Below are positions 36,801-50,362 of a stretch of 64,000 bases of DNA, piece by piece; the first letter of the stretch is position 1; every line of letters begins with the position of its first letter. A program made the position numbers and the translations under genes. The stretch comes from Anticarsia gemmatalis (taxonomy: Eukaryota; Arthropoda; Insecta; Lepidoptera; Erebidae): positions 6,510,001 through 6,574,000 of the forward strand of contig NC_134764.1 of NCBI RefSeq assembly GCF_050436995.1, given 5' to 3'. The notes beneath the pieces were generated by a model. The model was not told the origin of the DNA, did not search any database, and worked only from the letters and a program-made list of their open reading frames with translations.

Positions 36801-39315
36801 TTTCTTGAATCTATGAATTTAAAATGTACCTAAATGTTCTTAGATGTCTGCACGCAGGTTAGACAATGTATAGAAGTAAACTTTTTTATTTTAAAGACAA
36901 CTCCCGCACTAAGAATTGCTCTTGTGTCGCGGGGACTTTAACAAACATAAAATCAACGGACACAAATTACAACCGAATCCGGAACAACTATACGCGGATC
37001 TGCCATTTGTAAATACAAGATTTCAGCTTTTGGGGCTTGAAATACTTAGGGCCTGGCATTTTGTACTTAAAAATAATTATTTTCAATTTAGCGGACCCAT
37101 TGAGAGAGCGTGGGACTCTCTCAATGGGTCTGCTTTTGGAAAGTGCACACGCTAAGCGTTGGCAATAGCGAAACTAAGTATTTACCTACTTCACTTCTGC
37201 ATAACTTTACCAATCACCGAACGTAAAATGCATTCACGTCATATATTTTCATCAATATTGTAATTGACTTATAGATAATCAAGTTTGTTTCCATTCCCGC
37301 TAAGAGGTGAATGTTTATAATAAAATATAGACTTACTGTATCGAGAGGTTAATAAACCTTGTTGGAGAAAATAGGTCAGGTAGCTTCGTTCGGATGTTAC
37401 GGGATTGCAATAGATGACAACACTCGGCTACGCATGCGAAATGATTGAAGTGAACTCTGAATTGATTCATGAAAAGCTTCCGGAGAAATTGCTGGAAATA
37501 TAGTACCTTTATATGCTAATATTAGAACGTCTGTCTATAAGGCTTTTACAACTACAACCGATTTTAATAAAACTAAGTATTGAGATAGTTAAAAAGATGA
37601 GGACCCGGTTAACATATATTAGACAGTCTGTCTGTTAGGTTTTCACGATGAAGTCACTGAACTGATTTACATAAAATTCAGTATAGAGGTAGTTGGAGAG
37701 CTGAGGACCCGGTATTAAACGTAGACTAGACTATGCTTCTTTTATTTAAATATCAGCTACTAAGTGACTGAAACAGGTGATGAAACATACATAAGTTGCT
37801 TATCAAAACTGATTATAAACCTACGCTAAAAAGCCAAAAACTAGTTTGCATTAGACCTGCATATTACAAGCAATTGTACACATACACAAGCGGCTCAGTG
37901 GCTTCTTTGACGTAATCGCCTAGTGGCCGTGAAAGTATGAATCAGCCCCACCGTGACATGTCTACATTGTCCACTAACGTCCACAGGCCGAGCGTGATAA
38001 GACACCGTCGCATGTCGTAATGAAATAAAGGCAATGAAACGAGGGCCGTGCTAATATTTCTCTATAATAAATTTGGGTACTTGACTGCAGTCAAATCAGC
38101 TACTCTTTATGAATTGTCGTAAACACCTTCTAGTATAGAAACTAGCTTTTACCTGTGACTTTGTCCGAGTGTTTCGTGACTTAGGACAGATCTTTCATCC
38201 CTTATCTTATCTCCTACGGGGTAGAATTGATCAAAACCCTTTCTTAGCGAATGCCTACGTCATAATATCTATCTGCATGCCAAACAGTGGTTTGGTCAGT
38301 GCGTTGATAGATCACTATGTCACTGAGTCAGTTACCTTTGAGTTGTATATACTTAAATAGGGTGTAGCGACGTCACAGTTTCGTATTTTCGTTGGGATCA
38401 AATGAGTGCCTTATCAAATCTTTCAGTCTGTAATTACAATTTCAAAATTATCTACGAAAAAAATACACATAGCCTAAGCATTTTAGATGAACTTCTTACG
38501 AATACAAGTTTAATATTTTTTTCGTTAACCCAGTCTATCCAATTGTTCGTTAGACCGAGGGGGTGGTAGATATAACTGTATATAGGTAGTTCGCGTGAAG
38601 GATTAAAACCGCTTCGCTATTTTTAGAGAGATCATTATTTTGCACGGCAAGGGTATTATGTCTCGTTATAAAATTCATCAACTTTTGAATTATAATATCT
38701 AACATTATGCTTAGAGATGTGTGTATATTCAGCTTTGTCAGAATCTAGAGTCTATAGACCGTTCAAATAAGGACCGAGCTCTAAATATTTGTCGTTTGAC
38801 TCGGGAGATTGGTTTTGCGTGGTTACCATCACATACCTAACCATTAACCACAATGACCACCAAGGTATATTTCGTAATATGTGGTAAAGGTGGGTGTATT
38901 ACACTACTGCCTATGCTAACGGGTATAAGAGGCGTAATATTATGCATGTATCTAAACTGTATAAAAATGTTTTTTTCCTAAAAGATACTTAACTAACTTG
39001 CCTTAGTCGCTCGCTTGATTAGGATTCTTTGAAATTAGGGAACTTTGCTATAAATTGTATAAACTCAGTAGCAGTAGGTCTAAATATTGTAAAATATGGG
39101 CAATTAATGATGCAAATAGGTGATGTTACGTACAATTTGATGTTATTCATAAAACTGTCACTTTTTTCTTTTATAATGTTCACAACCAGAGTGCTCACTT
39201 GCTGCCCATATTCTTATTATCACATGCTAGTAGGTGCTCCCAACATACGGTATGATCAGAGACTAATAAATAACCTAGCTATGTTCATTTAACTTAATTG
39301 ACGTTTAGTCTATAT
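33867..39315. other. gene-free, AT-rich interval with scattered repeat fragments
   Basis: I recognise a Helitron copy at 35079-35267 (minus), a truncated tRNA-SINE at 36888-37005 (minus), a perfect-looking hairpin at 37091-37133 and GTCTGTCTG-containing dispersed fragments near 37520-37700. Open frames such as 34673-35029 (minus, 118 codons) have no splice context or recognisable domain. I see no gene. Confidence 0.4.
35079..35267 (-). mobile_element. Helitron (Lep1-like), diverged short copy
   Basis: The plus strand begins CTAGCTGACCCGCGCAGG and ends AAGGTATATAGAT, so on minus it starts TCTATATACC and finishes GGGTCAGCTAG. The interior differs from the 334-594 copy, with CAAATCGGTCGAG in place of the usual block. 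Confidence 0.5.
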
Positions 39316-39537
39316 CGCTGATTGTTGGCAGCTCCTCGCATGATCAATTATTGTATCAACCACATTGTAAAACTTTTTGGCGATTGAAAAGAGTGGCCGT
39401 GAGTTTCTCGCTAGCTCTTCTCATAAGGCTCTACCCCCTTTCCGAGCTAGTGGTAGATTCAGTAATTGTAACGACTATCATAAGTGTCAATATTTGACCT
39501 AAATGAATAAATGATTTGATTTTGATTTTGATTTTGA
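39316..39537 (+). mobile_element. LINE 3' tail, family A, copy 3
   Basis: Nearly identical to 19774-19989 in opposite orientation: CGCTGATTGTTGGCAGCTC at the left and ATGATTTGATTTTGATTTTG at the right. The three copies differ by few bases, suggesting recent spread. Confidence 0.65.
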
Positions 39538-39639
39538 TCTTATCTTGTCCCCGAAAATAAACTACAGTGAAGATAATTTTACTGTCGGTCTAATTGGCCA
39601 TTGAAAAGTTACATTTATGCGGTTGCGTTTGCGTTTTTC

Positions 39640-39845
39640 AAGAGGACGAATTTTTATATGTAGGGGAGGTCAGTTCCAGTTAGCAAGCTTAAGTTCAAGT
39701 TTTTGTGGTCGCCTCTTTGTCCCCCGGTCCCAAAACCCTTTTTCCAAGGTGGAGGCCGGGGGACTAGAGTCGACCCCAAAAACTTGAACTTAAGCATTTA
39801 CTGACCCATGTACACATAAAAAATGCGTCCTTTGAAAGACGCTAG
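39640..39845. mobile_element. foldback element with long inverted arms
   Basis: The segment GCTTAAGTTCAAGTTTTTG at 39687 onward is repeated inverted at 39771-39795, 25 bp with one mismatch. Outside that, TATATGTAGGGGAGGTCAGT pairs loosely with ACTGACCCATGTACACATA, and GTTTTTCAAGAGGACG with GCGTCCTTTGAAAGACGC. Related single arms occur near 44580-44660 and 45330-45440. It is probably a MITE of unknown superfamily. Confidence 0.5.
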
Positions 39846-39956
39846 CTAAGGTCGAAAATATGTAACATTTCAATGAACTAAATAGTAACACGTTCCGTTG
39901 TTGAACAGCGGGCGTCCTGTTTGCTGTCTGAGGTATAACTAGGGTCGAGCTTGATC

Positions 39957-40790
39957 TCCCCCGACGGGTCTCCACCTTGCTGTGGTGGGGGGGCTTAGTA
40001 GCCGCGAGCCTTGAGGTGAGGGCGCACTTCGGCCGAGGTGAAGCGAAGAGAGACCCATTGGAGAGGCCGCTTCCCTGTCTGGGCGGTACCGCACTAACCC
40101 GGGGGACCAAAGCGGCCGGCCGGCTGGGCCGAGGCGACGTAGGTCCGGCTGGTTTTGGAGGGGCTAGTCGCGGAGGAAGAGGTGTTCTAGTGTGTCGTTG
40201 CTGGGCACCCTATCCTCCGCGACTGGGCGGGGCCGCACCGCGTGATGCGGCAATGGTGGGGCTGCCGTGGGGAGTCGGGGGTCGGGCGGTCGGACCCGGC
40301 TCTTAACCCATGGCGGCTGGTGGTGGGACCGCAGAGCCTGGGAGTGGGCAGACTACCACTTTCGGGCTCGTTGGTCGACGAGGAGGTGGCGGCGGCCTAC
40401 ACACCTTTCCGCCGCCGGCGGCCGGGACAAGCTGCGCATCTGCGCGAGGCCTGTCCCGGCTTCCGAAGGCCCCCTGGCTGGCGAACTCGGGGGAGTTTTC
40501 TGGCCACTGCACTAGGGGGCATGTGGGGGGACGGCACCCGTGTGTTGGGGTGTCGTCCCACACTGTGGACGGGTCCACATTGTGGACGGCCGCGTCGGGG
40601 CCGCGGATGTGTGCCTAAAGGCGTTCCCGTGGCCTCGGCACTAAGCGGCGAGGAGGCAACACCTTGGTGGTTTAGTGGGTAGGCCTTGCCCTTCTGGTTC
40701 GGAGAGCCCCACATACCCCAGCGCTCCCCCGGGCGTTGGGGATGCAATTTCATGCATTAACCAAGTAAAAAAAAAAAAAAAAAAAAAAAA
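39957..40790 (+). mobile_element. poly-A retroelement, long copy, with 15-bp target duplication
   Basis: About 810 bp of very GC-rich DNA ends CATTAACCAAGT plus a run of about 24 A. GGGTCGAGCTTGATC flanks it at 39942-39956 and 40791-40805. Its right 320 bp match the truncated copy at 14353-14675. Several overlapping open frames of 80-146 codons exist on both strands. They reflect the base composition and none shows reverse transcriptase or endonuclease motifs. It may be the 3' UTR of a LINE or an independent SINE. Confidence 0.85.
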
Positions 40791-40805
40791 GGGTCGAGCT
40801 TGATC

Positions 40806-43800
40806 AAACGACGCACACATCGGCGTCAGCAGAAATAGAACCTACGTAACATATGCCTGTCAATCACGCGCTCGTTTCACCTCCATGCTCTACAATTCGA
40901 ACCATCGAGTATCGAGATTAGAGAGTTTGACATTTAAAACGTACTGTAAAAATAGTTTCTACGACTTCCGCTAGAGGCGCTTATCAGATTTTCATACATT
41001 TTTCGATAGCTAGCCGCTTGTCGATTTTCGATAGTAGTAGAGAATCGGGTCACTGTATCAAGTAAATATTGCATCGTTAAGTAACGTATTTTTAGCAAAC
41101 TTGCCGTCAGCCCTTTAATTTCATTTGATATTGTAGAGCTCCTAGGAAAATATTGAAGCCTTATAGCTGTAATTAGGTAGACGGGGCGATAGCAGTCTCG
41201 GTCTGTTCCCCCGCAATGTAGATTGGTAAATTTGCTTAGTTAGGCATGTTTTGTGCAAAAAACACCCGTAATGGAAACGCAATTTTATTAATTACAATTA
41301 AATACAAAACAAATCGAATGTGGTTTTTTTGATTTGGTAGAATTTAAGTACTTGATTGATTTGATAGACAGAACTTCTGCAGTTATTCTAAAAGTACAGA
41401 TACTAATAAACAAATTCTAGACCTAACTTCCGACCTTTGTTATTTCTGATCACATTACGTTGAATATTCAAATATCTGTAAATGTGAATGACCGGAGGGC
41501 CGGAGGACCGGAGGGACGTTGTAAAAGGACAGACACGTGACGGACTTATCGCTGATGTCCTTGCGAAAGGTCAGCCAGCCAGGTAATATATAAAACCATC
41601 ACTTGGGAACCGTCAGCATTTATTTATATGAAAAAACTTGCAACTTCTAAGGATACTGACAATAATTACTTAGGTAATATTGCAGTGTTTTTATAAAGCG
41701 GATGTAAATAGAAATGCCCTAGAAAGACATACACAGACCACATCGGCGATGTTTTGAAAAATGTCAAGTGCGTAGTTCGTGTAACCGGCGGTCGTGTATG
41801 ACAAGATGTATGGATGTGAATGAGGCAAGAGAAGTTTGTGGCTTTCTCTGGTCTCTGACTAACCCTATGGGAAAAAGGCGTGATATTATGTATGTATTTT
41901 ATTAGGTATAGTTGCAGCAGATTCTGAGGTTGAGAGTCTGTAGGTTCAAATTTAGCTAGGAAATCTTGTAAGACATAGTTAGGTACATATTATTATGTAC
42001 ACTGTCAGTAAGTATAAAATTATGTAGGTAGTATGTTAGTCAATCTACATTGGCTAACGAGAACCCAAACTGTGTAAACATTGAACATGCAAATAGGATA
42101 ACTTACTAATACTTGGTACATATTAACATATTTATTTGATTAAAATACAGATTACACAACTTTGTAGGTAGACTAGGTACGTAACTGAAAATACATAGAG
42201 GTCTCGGACAATTTTTAAGCACCATTAACGTGAAGAATTTTCATTCAGTTTTAAAATTACCTTGCATACTTATCTGCAGTGTAATTTGATGTAGAATATT
42301 CCAATGCAAAGATTACTTAATACCAAATTGTAATGTAAATAAAAATATGTATTTACGACCCTATTTTAATACTCTCCAACACGCTCTCGTATAAGTTGTG
42401 AACTCTGTAAATAGAGGAGCTAGGCCTTGAGCCTTGAGCCTTGAGCCTAGCTCCTCTCTTTATGGAAGGAGTCCCATGCCCAGCAGTAAGACAAAATATG
42501 GAAAGAGTCTCATGCCCAACGATAAGAGAGAAATTGCTTTAAATAAATAGTGACATATCGGTGTCACACATGCTTAAAAACACGACTTTTTCCCCTAGGA
42601 GTTGGCAGAGGCCAATGAAGACCACTTAGTAGGTACGATCTTACAAACTTCCTTTCTCCATTCACATCCATACATCTTGTCATATCGGTATCAATGAGTC
42701 AATATATGCTATATGTTCACAAATCAGTCTGTTTATTTACATAACTAGTTTACGATGTTAATTCATGCAAAGCCTATGAATGTCAATAGCAGTGACTAAT
42801 CTAGATAAACCTTGATATACCTACATAGTTACATATTATATACTAGGCTCATAGAATCTGATAAACGCTTGTTTAAGTCTATGGTCTAAGATACCTAGGT
42901 CACGATTTTTTTATTGTAGTATCTATCTTTATGACCCGTTTTAACGTGTTAAGGTCACCAAAGGTTCGATTTCCACACGGATTCTTTTTTTGCGATTTAC
43001 AAATATTTGTTTCAGGCTCTGTTGTACTTTGTGTTTTTGTTTGTTTGTTTAAAAAAGTCCCTACGATGCAAGAGTTGTTTGATAAATATTTGCCGAACAA
43101 GCCGTCCAGAATATATGTGTAGCAAGCCTAACTTAAAACTCTTTCTACTCGGCCGAAGGCGTGCGGCAAGAGTTGGTCAAACTTTTAATGTAAAGTGGAA
43201 AGAATACGTTCACGTAGCGAAATGTACGCGTACAGCACATTGCGGTTTTTTAAACATTCACAAGATAATTAATATGTAATTGCGTTGCGGTTACTTCTAC
43301 ATCAGCGCTACTGAGCATCGTGGGCACTTAGCGTGGGCATTACGAAATAAACCGTAATAATATTGCCAAACTTTATTTAGCCTTAAAAGAAGAGTTTCGA
43401 AGAGCTGTCTATAGAGTTTACTGTTTACAGATAAGTTTACGTTTAAGATATTTTTTTCTAGGTATGATTGAACTAACCAAAGCTTAAAAACCTCTTTTAC
43501 TTTATAATATATAATCAATTAGTACCTAATCAGTTCTTTAAACCTAAATCTACTTAGCATAACATAATAGCAATTTACAACCGATCACACTTATGCTAAT
43601 TTTAGGAGAAGGTGCTTTCCACATAACACTATTTCCTGTATATAGACCTACTTGCAGTCACTTAGTAATTTATATATAGCGGTGGATTACTGGTGTCGAA
43701 ACTATTAAAGCATTGTTTGCAGAGGGGTGAGACCGAGGTCACAAGCCATTCAGCCTAGTGGTCGTGTTTTATATCGCGAATGTCACTATCGCTTTTAAAC

Positions 43801-46256
43801 TGACTAAATAAATTAGTGGAAAGATATTAAGGGAACTCTATTTTTGTACTAAAAATACGGACATACAATAATTTGGACTTATTAATAGGAATATAGGTCC
43901 AAAAATCTTCCTGTCTGTCTATCTGTTACGCTTTCACAGCTAAACTATTAAGTAATTTGGAATGGAGATAGTAGAAGCCCCGGGATAAACTAAACAGATG
44001 CTATAGAAGATAAACACCTACCTAGCATTTACCTGATCTAAAATAGCACAGAACATCGTCCTAAATTCTAGATAAACTAATAAAACTTTTTAGGTTTAAA
44101 TAATAGAGGCTCTTGAAAAACGGGCCCTTTAGATGCTGAACCGAAAAATGGCTAATCAATAATATTGACACATATAATAATATTAACTAAATAAAATAAA
44201 CTATAAATACTTCTTCTAGTTATGATTGGCCTCAAGGCAGATTAAATTGCGCCCGCATGTTATGCCATGCCATAAAACAATAACCAGTAGGTTCTGCTTG
44301 TATAACAATAAATAAAAGATTGTTAGAAGGACGTACGCGACATGAGACATCAGTCAGAAAATGTAGGTAAAATACATAGATAATAGAGCATGTAGGTAGC
44401 TACTCGGTATTCTACCGTGAGAATTATATCAGTGAACAATGAATGATAGTGAGCAGTCATCATGCTTGTTACTAAATTGTACGTAGACAAAGTACCGCTA
44501 GTACGCGTTTGTGTTGCCCTTGTTCAACATTTTTTTATTTCAGCAACATTAGTCTATTGAAAAATTACATTTCGGGTTGCGTTTGACCCCACTAACTAGA
44601 ACTTAAGCGTCTAATGACCAACAGATAAAAAAATAAAATAGCGTCTCCAGAAAAACGCAAGCTTATGCCCAAAAGGAGATGGCGGGACGCCTTGGACGCG
44701 TTCCTGGACAGATGGCCGGACGCAGTAAGCGACCGATTTCAATGGACTAGGTACATACACACTGACACACTGATAAAATGTTAAAATGAAATACTTCAAA
44801 ATATTCAGTAGGTACTTGTACTAGTGAATGAAGAATATGTAAAGATCATAGGAAGTGGCGTTCTTTGGTCTTTGCCATAAAAAGGCATGATTTTATGTAA
44901 ATAGGTAGTGTCACACGTTAATGATAGTCACCACCACATTGTATCCAAATGCAGCAAGAATTTAAGACCAGACGAAATCGTGAGCCGATGTTCATCTGAC
45001 CTAATGGCCATTTGTCTGTATGACCTTGTAGACCGCACTTCTTGCAATTCTACAGAGCATTCAATTACAAAGCGTTTCACAAGCTTCATAGCATATTGAT
45101 TGCAATATATGAATTGTTCCAATGATACTTTTTACGATTTTAGATCGCGGTTCAGTATCCGTTTACCTACTGTTAAATAATTAAAATAACGCACACTAAC
45201 AACCATTTACTTTTTTTTAAATGTATTACCAAGCTTTTTTTTGTACCAGATCGAATTTTATAAAAAAAATGAGGATCTAGGTTTCGATTCTTCTCTAGAA
45301 CAGTTTCCATCTTGGATAAAGTTATCAGGACCGGGGGACAACGGTGGCGACCCCACAAACTTGAAATTAAGCTTCTATTGACCCCCGCTGCACATAATAT
45401 CAAAAAATAAAATTGAATCCTCTGAAAAGCGCAACCCTAAATGCAACTGTTTGATAAACTAAACATCTATGATTTAAACGTTAAATGATAACTATGATGA
45501 CAGACGCAGAGATAGGAGTCTACGTCATTTCTACGTCCTTCCTTTGTTGTAAACTTGTAGCTAATAATAGATATCGATTTCTATTACAACGTTGCAATAG
45601 ATGTGAAAAAAGTTTTAGTCATGAATAAACCAAAAAACACAGCGATGTATTGTGATCTCGCTGTTCCTATGACGTCTTGGTTGAAATAAAAAGTTATTAT
45701 ATATTATATAATTATATTAACTCATAAATTAAATTTGAAATGAGAGAAGAACTTTAAAGAAATCAATTATATGAAACCGTTCATGGGCGAGTCCGCCTTG
45801 CTCTTGGCAGATTTTTTTTATTGCTGAGTCAGCCACCATCGAAACTATTTAGATAAATAATGCAGTTACTTTTTTTTTCAACTTTCAGTGTTTTACAGTG
45901 TGAGACTAATGAGAAAACATAAAACCCTTGCAGACAGCAGTCACGTTTCCTTTCGCTACAGGATTTCGATCCGTTCCTGGACAGTTGCCAACATAATCAA
46001 AATATGAATACTTAATTGGTCAAGTACGAGTGTTTTTCATGCGAAAATATTATAGGTATGGGTAAAACTGCTGTAATATTTTTTTTTACAAAAGGCTCCG
46101 GTAAACTAAAAAGGGGACAAATTCGAAAAGACCTCTCATCTCAAGAATACATAGACCATATTGTCACGGGAAACATGTTTCAAAAAAAAATTATTATTGC
46201 TATATCTATATATCTGCTATATATATATGCTATTCTTAATTTCCATACGATGATTA
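40806..46256. other. gene-free interval with LINE tails and a SINE
   Basis: Recognisable pieces are LINE-B tails at 41784-41899, 42581-42690 and 44830-44899, a degenerate plus-strand tRNA-SINE at 42930-43075, a GTCTGTCT dispersed fragment near 43900-43990 and single arms of the foldback family near 44580-44660 and 45330-45440. A short hairpin with a CTTGAGC triplication is at 42413-42457. I see no coding exon with splice support. Confidence 0.4.
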
Positions 46257-47064
<808 letters not shown>

Positions 47065-47227
47065 CGTACCTACTGCCTCGAAAACTTATAATACCTAGTA
47101 AGTAATAATGGATAATATTTACAACAAAAGATCAAGAAATATAAAAAAAAATGGTGTAGAGATCAAGTTACGTCGGGCACTGTATACTTAAATACGTGTA
47201 TTTAATACAGCTTTTTTATACACTCAC

Positions 47228-49637
47228 ATGATTTCAACTTATACCACTGGTCTCTGATTGTATAGTACACTTTGTCCGACACGTTTTGCACAACTTTCGT
47301 CATATTTATATCACTAAACTATTATTTAAAAGGAAAAAAACGCACATTTTACTCATACACTTTGCACTGACTCATATTAATATCGAAAAAGATCAGACAC
47401 GAGACAAAACAGGTGTAATAAACCTTTTTGTTTAGACTAGACTGCTCTAATAGAAATGCACGAATGTTATCATTTACTATCAACGCTCAGTAATCTTTTT
47501 ATCAACCGCATAAAAGCACTGCACTACACTCGGCATAATCCTTTTCATTTAAAAACAGTTACTGACGCTATATTTTACATAGGTACAAAAGCTATATTTT
47601 ACATGAATACATGCCTATATTCTGGTCAATAACAAACAATGATATAACACCCACGCAATGTGATTGACCGTCAATTACATTGCGTGCGACATTCAGAAAC
47701 GTATTATTGTCCCCAGCTTTTTCTTTTATAAGATCGACAATACGAAAAACGTAATAAAATGCGCGAAAATACTGATCCTATTCTATCACCACTTGTACTT
47801 TTGTATTGTACACCAGAGTACCGTAATTAAGTTTTCAGCAAAATTATGAATACCTACTTAAATGATTTGGTAATTTAGAGAGAATGAATGAATTTAGACA
47901 GACCAAAAAACAATTGAATGAAGCCAAGGAAGTTCATAAGGAAAATGGCGTTCTCTGGTCCCTGCCCCCTGGGTCTGAACCCCTATGGGAAGGCGTGATT
48001 TATGAATGTAAAAAAAATTGCAGCATAAAATGTTGAATAGCCCTGTCTGATAAAAGAGCTGTCAATTGTTTGATAACATTGATAAATGCGTATGTGGGAC
48101 AATACACATAAACGAGATAAGTGATGGGAAACATTCATATCTATATATTAGATATTGGTTTCCTGATTAGAAACAGGAAGGTGGTTTCGAACTGTTACCG
48201 CATTAGCCGCCGTCGTTTTAAAACAAAAGCTCTGCATGTAGAGAGTGATAACTGTCAAGGTATCATAAAAAAAAAATTATGACATCCTTTTTTATATTGA
48301 GTTAAAAAGTTCTTATTAGATACCTGACTCAGTTGGGTTTGAGAGTACCAAAGAGAGAGGGTGACTAAAACAACCCTCAGCTTCCATAGTCTGCACTCTT
48401 CAGTGAAACTCTGGTACCTCAAATTGATATCCAAAGTTTCCCTAAGTGCCTTGCCTAAGCACATCCCTCTGGAAACCTTTTTTAATAATTAGCCATGGGG
48501 GGTCAAAGTTGCCGATGTAAAAAAAACTAGTTCAAATATAACAAATTATTTCATAAATCTCAAACTATATTGACTAGTATGGAATTTTCATTTAGATTGC
48601 ATATGTTCAAAACCTGTATGTACCTACATGGTAAGTACATGATTTTATCTGTTACTGAAAAGGTCATTAACCCGAAACTGTTAAGTTCTGAAAAGATTTT
48701 AAGACAGACACATTCCTCTTAGAAACAATACTTGATTACTTTTTCTAGTAGAACTGCTGTTAAATAGTAGCCAATTAATAATTGCTATGATAATAATTTA
48801 TATGAAATACATTTTATTTGGTGCTATGAAATGGCAATAATCTGTTGCCCATCTAAATATAATAATATAGACAGCTACATAACAAGAACTCATTAGATGT
48901 TTCAGCACTGAAGCAGTGTAGAGCATAGAGCAAATGTTTATTTTATTGGTAGTGGAGCAAATAGGATCACTCCAGTTCAGCCAATCACTGTCATTTGTAT
49001 AGATACTAGTTACAACTGGAACAAGCTTAACATTCTGATACTATTGCATGACCGGTGATACTAAATCGTGTTACTATGAGTCTCCCGTCAAATAAAAACG
49101 TATTAATTAGAGATTATAATTACAAATTAATGATAAATTAATTTCTTTAAAAATATTTACAAATTGTTTGCCAGCATGCATTATAAGCGACTAAAGGCGT
49201 GCAAGTGTTTAGTAAAGTAACAGATGATGAAAGCTTACGTTCTACGAGGATCTGGGGCAAGCACCTAGTATACTGTTTATTTTATGCATAGGTTAGTGTA
49301 TGTAGCTCATGACTCATTCTGGTGCGTCATAAATCCGCTCTAGGGCTAAGAAAAAAGTTAATCGATCCTACAGAATCGCATATGGATGGATTTTAACGGT
49401 TAATGCTTAAAAACAAGGTGAAATAAATTAAAACAAAATGTTAAATGGATCACGAAATGTATTGTTACTACAACAAAAGCGTACACATAATCTTGCGGCT
49501 ACAGTGCATATAAATATCATAGCTTCAGGTTTACTTGTGACGTTCGAGCCGTAATTGTTGATGCTGGTGTTTGCGAAATCATCACTGAACCTTTTATAAC
49601 CGTCGGACGGCGACGACGGGCTCCTCATAGAACCCAT
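47228..49637 (-). CDS. candidate exons of an unrecognised gene (5' part)
   Basis: Three candidate exons on minus join without a frame break. Exon 49637-49535 starts with ATG in a good context (GAAAATGG) and encodes MGSMRSPSSPSDGYKRFSDD and 14 further residues. Exon 48466-48324 encodes GKALRETLDINLRYQSF and CRLWKLRVVLVTLSLWYSQT. Exon 47318-47228 encodes SDINMTKVVQNVSDKVYYTI and RDQWYKLKS before a GTGAGT donor. The third has a strong pyrimidine-rich acceptor. The second needs the inner of two adjacent AGs. Further exons should lie below 47228, beyond the LINE, but I did not find them. I do not recognise the family. No clear signal peptide is visible. The gene would be divergent from RpL6. Confidence 0.3.
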
Positions 49638-50362
49638 TTTTCAACACTGATTTTTTTGACATCTGATTTGACAATGAATATTGACATCTAATTTGACATT
49701 AAAGAAAAGTGCGTTCACAAATATCAATCCATAGACGATTACAATACCTAAGTATCGCAAAATATATACCTAACTAAATTACAGAATGCATAAAAAAAAT
49801 ATAGTCCCTGGTATTAGTGCGGATTTAATTTAAATTAATACATTTTTGGGTTATTTAATATTATTTTTCTCTTTCTGACAGTGGCGCAAAAGACAAGTAT
49901 CCAGATACGTTTGCTGTTGTATGCAAACCTACCATAGACAAAGCCTTCTTCGAAAAGTTCTTTTTCTTGATCCCGGTTGGAATGTGAGTTGATGTCGATT
50001 TCAATGAAAATAAATCCAAAGGAATAGATTTGTATTCAATCAATTTTCTGCGCTTTACGTAAGATTTGAAAAGTACAACCTTCAAACAAGTGATTGTGTC
50101 CAATATTTTCGTTTACCTAAAACTAAAAATCTTTATTTTTTGGTGTCTAAGTTTTGACACTCGCTAAGTGAAGAGTGATTATGCCTGTGAATTTGTTGAT
50201 TTTCTCGTGTGTTTATCCAATTGCGGAAGTGCCATAGCCGCTAAGTTGTGTTAAGATCACTTATTTGTTGGGAGACGTGTTAAAACACAATTCTAACCTC
50301 CAAAGTTGTGTCAGGTGGTGAGTTTGTTTTGAAGATTGTATTTCTGTTTGTGCAGATCATAA
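49638..50362. promoter_or_regulatory. shared upstream region between RpL6 and the divergent candidate gene
   Basis: The RpL6 transcription start must lie here. A pyrimidine-rich acceptor TTTCTGTTTGTGCAG ends at 50355, eight bases before the RpL6 ATG, which suggests a non-coding first exon further left. The best GTGAGT donor (50318) would make a 38-nt intron, too short, so the true donor is unclear. An 80-codon minus frame at 49861-50103 without a usable ATG overlaps the region. Confidence 0.4.

Noticed and set aside
39790..40753. Many overlapping 80-146 codon open frames on both strands
   Set aside because: They fall within the GC-rich retroelement, where stops are rare by composition. None shows reverse transcriptase, endonuclease or other domain motifs.
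42413..42457. Short tandem repeats, considered as a CRISPR-like array
   Set aside because: Three adjacent 7-mers have no spacers, and the genome is clearly eukaryotic.
50318..50355. Intron in the RpL6 5' UTR using the GTGAGT at 50318
   Set aside because: It would be only 38 nt, below a plausible intron size. The acceptor at 50355 probably pairs with a donor further upstream that I could not identify.
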